A stretch of DNA of 64,000 bases from Streptomyces sp. PKU-EA00015 (GTDB taxonomy: Bacteria; Actinomycetota; Actinomycetes; Streptomycetales; Streptomycetaceae), in the NCBI RefSeq assembly GCF_013387495.1, contig NZ_JABZEE010000002.1, forward strand, positions 248,001 to 312,000, read 5' to 3'. Under the pieces are notes generated by a model. It was not told the origin of the DNA. It worked only from the letters and a program-made list of their open reading frames with translations, and ran no database searches. Both the position numbers and the translations under genes were made by a program. Of the stretch, positions 63,174 through 64,000 are shown piece after piece; position 1 is the first letter of the stretch; the number at the start of each line of letters is the position of its first letter.

Positions 63174-64000
63174 TTAGGCGGACAGCGCCCGCCTGATGCC
63201 CTCTTCGAGGGTCACCTTGGGCTGGAAGAAGTCGAGCATCCGGCTGGGGTCGCACACACGGTGGTGCACGCCTTGCGGTGCGGACGCGAGGTGCTTGATG
63301 GTGGCCGTGTATCCGGCCTGATGGGTCACGTATCCGGCGAGCTCGTCGAAGCTGGTGGCCCTGCCCCATCCCAGGTTGACCGGGCCGGTCACTTCCTGGT
63401 CGACGGCCGTGAGGGTCGCGCCGACGAGGTCGTCGATGTGGATCCAATCGCGGGTGGACTTGCCGTCGCCCCAGACTTCGAACGGGTCCTGCCGCTGCTT
63501 GGCGCGACGGATGAACGCCGGGAAGGGGTACGCCTCGTCCTGGTCTTCGCCGTAGCCGGAGAACGGCCGCAGCACCGTCATGCGCGTGCCCTCAGCCGCC
63601 GCGTACTGGCACAGCTGCTCGCCAGTGAGCTTCGCCAGCCCGTAGGTCGCATCGGGTCGGCCGGGTTGCGCGTAGTCGATGTCCGACTCCACCAGGCGGT
63701 GGATGTCGCCGGGCTGCTGCAGGGCGACCGGGTAGGCGGCCGAGCTGGAGAAGTACACGGCCCGCGGCGTCTTCGTGCGGGCCAGCCAGCGCATGTACCA
63801 GGAGTCGAGGGCGAGATTCGTGGCGACTCCGAGCGGGGAGCCGTCGATGCTGGCCCGGCCTCCGACGATGGCCGCGCAGTGGATGGCGAGGTCGTAGGGG
63901 GCGCTGTTGAAGCGGAAGAGGTCAAGGGCGTCGGGGCCGTTGACGATGTCGACCGCGGTGACGTCGTCGCCACGTGCGTCGAGCGCGGCGTGCAGGTGGC
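63174..64000 (-). CDS. NAD-dependent epimerase/dehydratase (5' end outside the window)
   Basis: At least 274 residues of an extended short-chain dehydrogenase/reductase; the start lies beyond the right edge. Visible blocks are DDVTAVDIVNGPDALDLFRF, DLAIHCAAIVGGRASIDG, VYFSSSAAYPVALQQ, the catalytic Y-x3-K in YGLAKLTGEQLC, LRPFSGYGEDQDEAYPFPAF and STRDWIHIDDLV. The N-terminal GxxGxxG loop is off the edge. It acts on NDP-sugars (UDP-glucose 4-epimerase or dehydratase type). Together with the capsid-linked glycosyltransferase it suggests a phage sugar-modification route. Confidence 0.88.
   Translation of the reverse strand, partial: HLHAALDARGDDVTAVDIVNGPDALDLFRFNSAPYDLAIHCAAIVGGRASIDGSPLGVATNLALDSWYMRWLARTKTPRAVYFSSSAAYPVALQQPGDIHRLVESDIDYAQPGRPDATYGLAKLTGEQLCQYAAAEGTRMTVLRPFSGYGEDQDEAYPFPAFIRRAKQRQDPFEVWGDGKSTRDWIHIDDLVGATLTAVDQEVTGPVNLGWGRATSFDELAGYVTHQAGYTATIKHLASAPQGVHHRVCDPSRMLDFFQPKVTLEEGIRRALSA

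Larger units (their letters stand above)
34815..64000. mobile_element. siphovirus-type prophage (left end in window, right end outside)
   Basis: From just after the agmatine deiminase stop the gene content changes to small DUF proteins, an immunity-like region, lysis genes and a full head-tail morphogenesis operon. The left boundary lies between 34,810 and about 34,870. I cannot define attL because the other junction is outside the window. Late genes read leftward from the right edge. The serine recombinase sits about 4.6 kb inside the left end rather than at the junction. The structural genes appear intact, so the phage may be inducible. Confidence 0.9.

Overview
The window is high-GC actinobacterial DNA and almost certainly comes from a Streptomyces chromosome. 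Codon third positions are nearly all G or C, GTG and TTG starts are common, and ilvB-ilvN-ilvC-serA followed by leuB and ilvE are arranged as in that genus. About 34.8 kb of chromosome is followed by at least 29 kb of a siphovirus-type prophage that runs off the right edge.

Chromosome, 1-34.8 kb. The left part (0.3-9.6 kb) is a mixed set: a small secreted protein, a Tat-exported phospholipase C, two GNAT acetyltransferases, a PQQ-type sugar dehydrogenase lipoprotein with a DUF6191 partner, an aldo/keto reductase and a D-2-hydroxyacid dehydrogenase. It also holds the wreck of an MMPL transporter. A membrane PAS-GGDEF-EAL protein with an intact GGDEF but a broken EAL precedes the branched-chain amino acid and serine genes. 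ilvB is preceded by a short leader peptide ([13 protein letters not shown]) and a terminator hairpin, which looks like a classical attenuator. Next come a divergent MFS/TetR pair around a very long palindrome, a 203-bp MITE-like element, a proline catabolism locus (PucR-type regulator, proline dehydrogenase, P5C dehydrogenase), an AAC(2')-like acetyltransferase, an MDR oxidoreductase, a conserved 42-aa protein, leuB and ilvE. The last chromosomal block pairs an NCS1 nucleobase permease with an operon of a fused urease gamma-beta subunit, an atypical urease alpha subunit lacking the flap cysteine, and agmatine deiminase. Three copies of a TTGAG-N5-CTCAA-like motif lie in the divergent promoter.

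Prophage, about 34.8 kb to the right edge. The left arm carries an XRE regulator, small DUF6221, DUF6233 and zinc-ribbon proteins, a small membrane protein, a KilAC antirepressor and a short serine recombinase. From 64 to 40 kb nearly everything reads leftward as one late operon. In transcription order it holds an NAD-dependent epimerase (cut by the edge), small proteins, HNH nuclease, terminase small and large subunits, portal, a MuF-like protein, scaffold, major capsid, glycosyltransferase, head-tail connectors, tail terminator, major tail protein, the tail chaperones with a GGGAAAG -1 frameshift, tape measure, tail proteins, amidase endolysin, holin-like proteins, a membrane-anchored collagen-like protein and the recombinase.

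The points that most deserve follow-up are the atypical urease/agmatine deiminase operon, the glycosyltransferase inside the capsid module together with the epimerase, the palindrome with a GA core just upstream of the serine recombinase, and a DUF4429-like gene on the opposite strand inside the head-tail genes.
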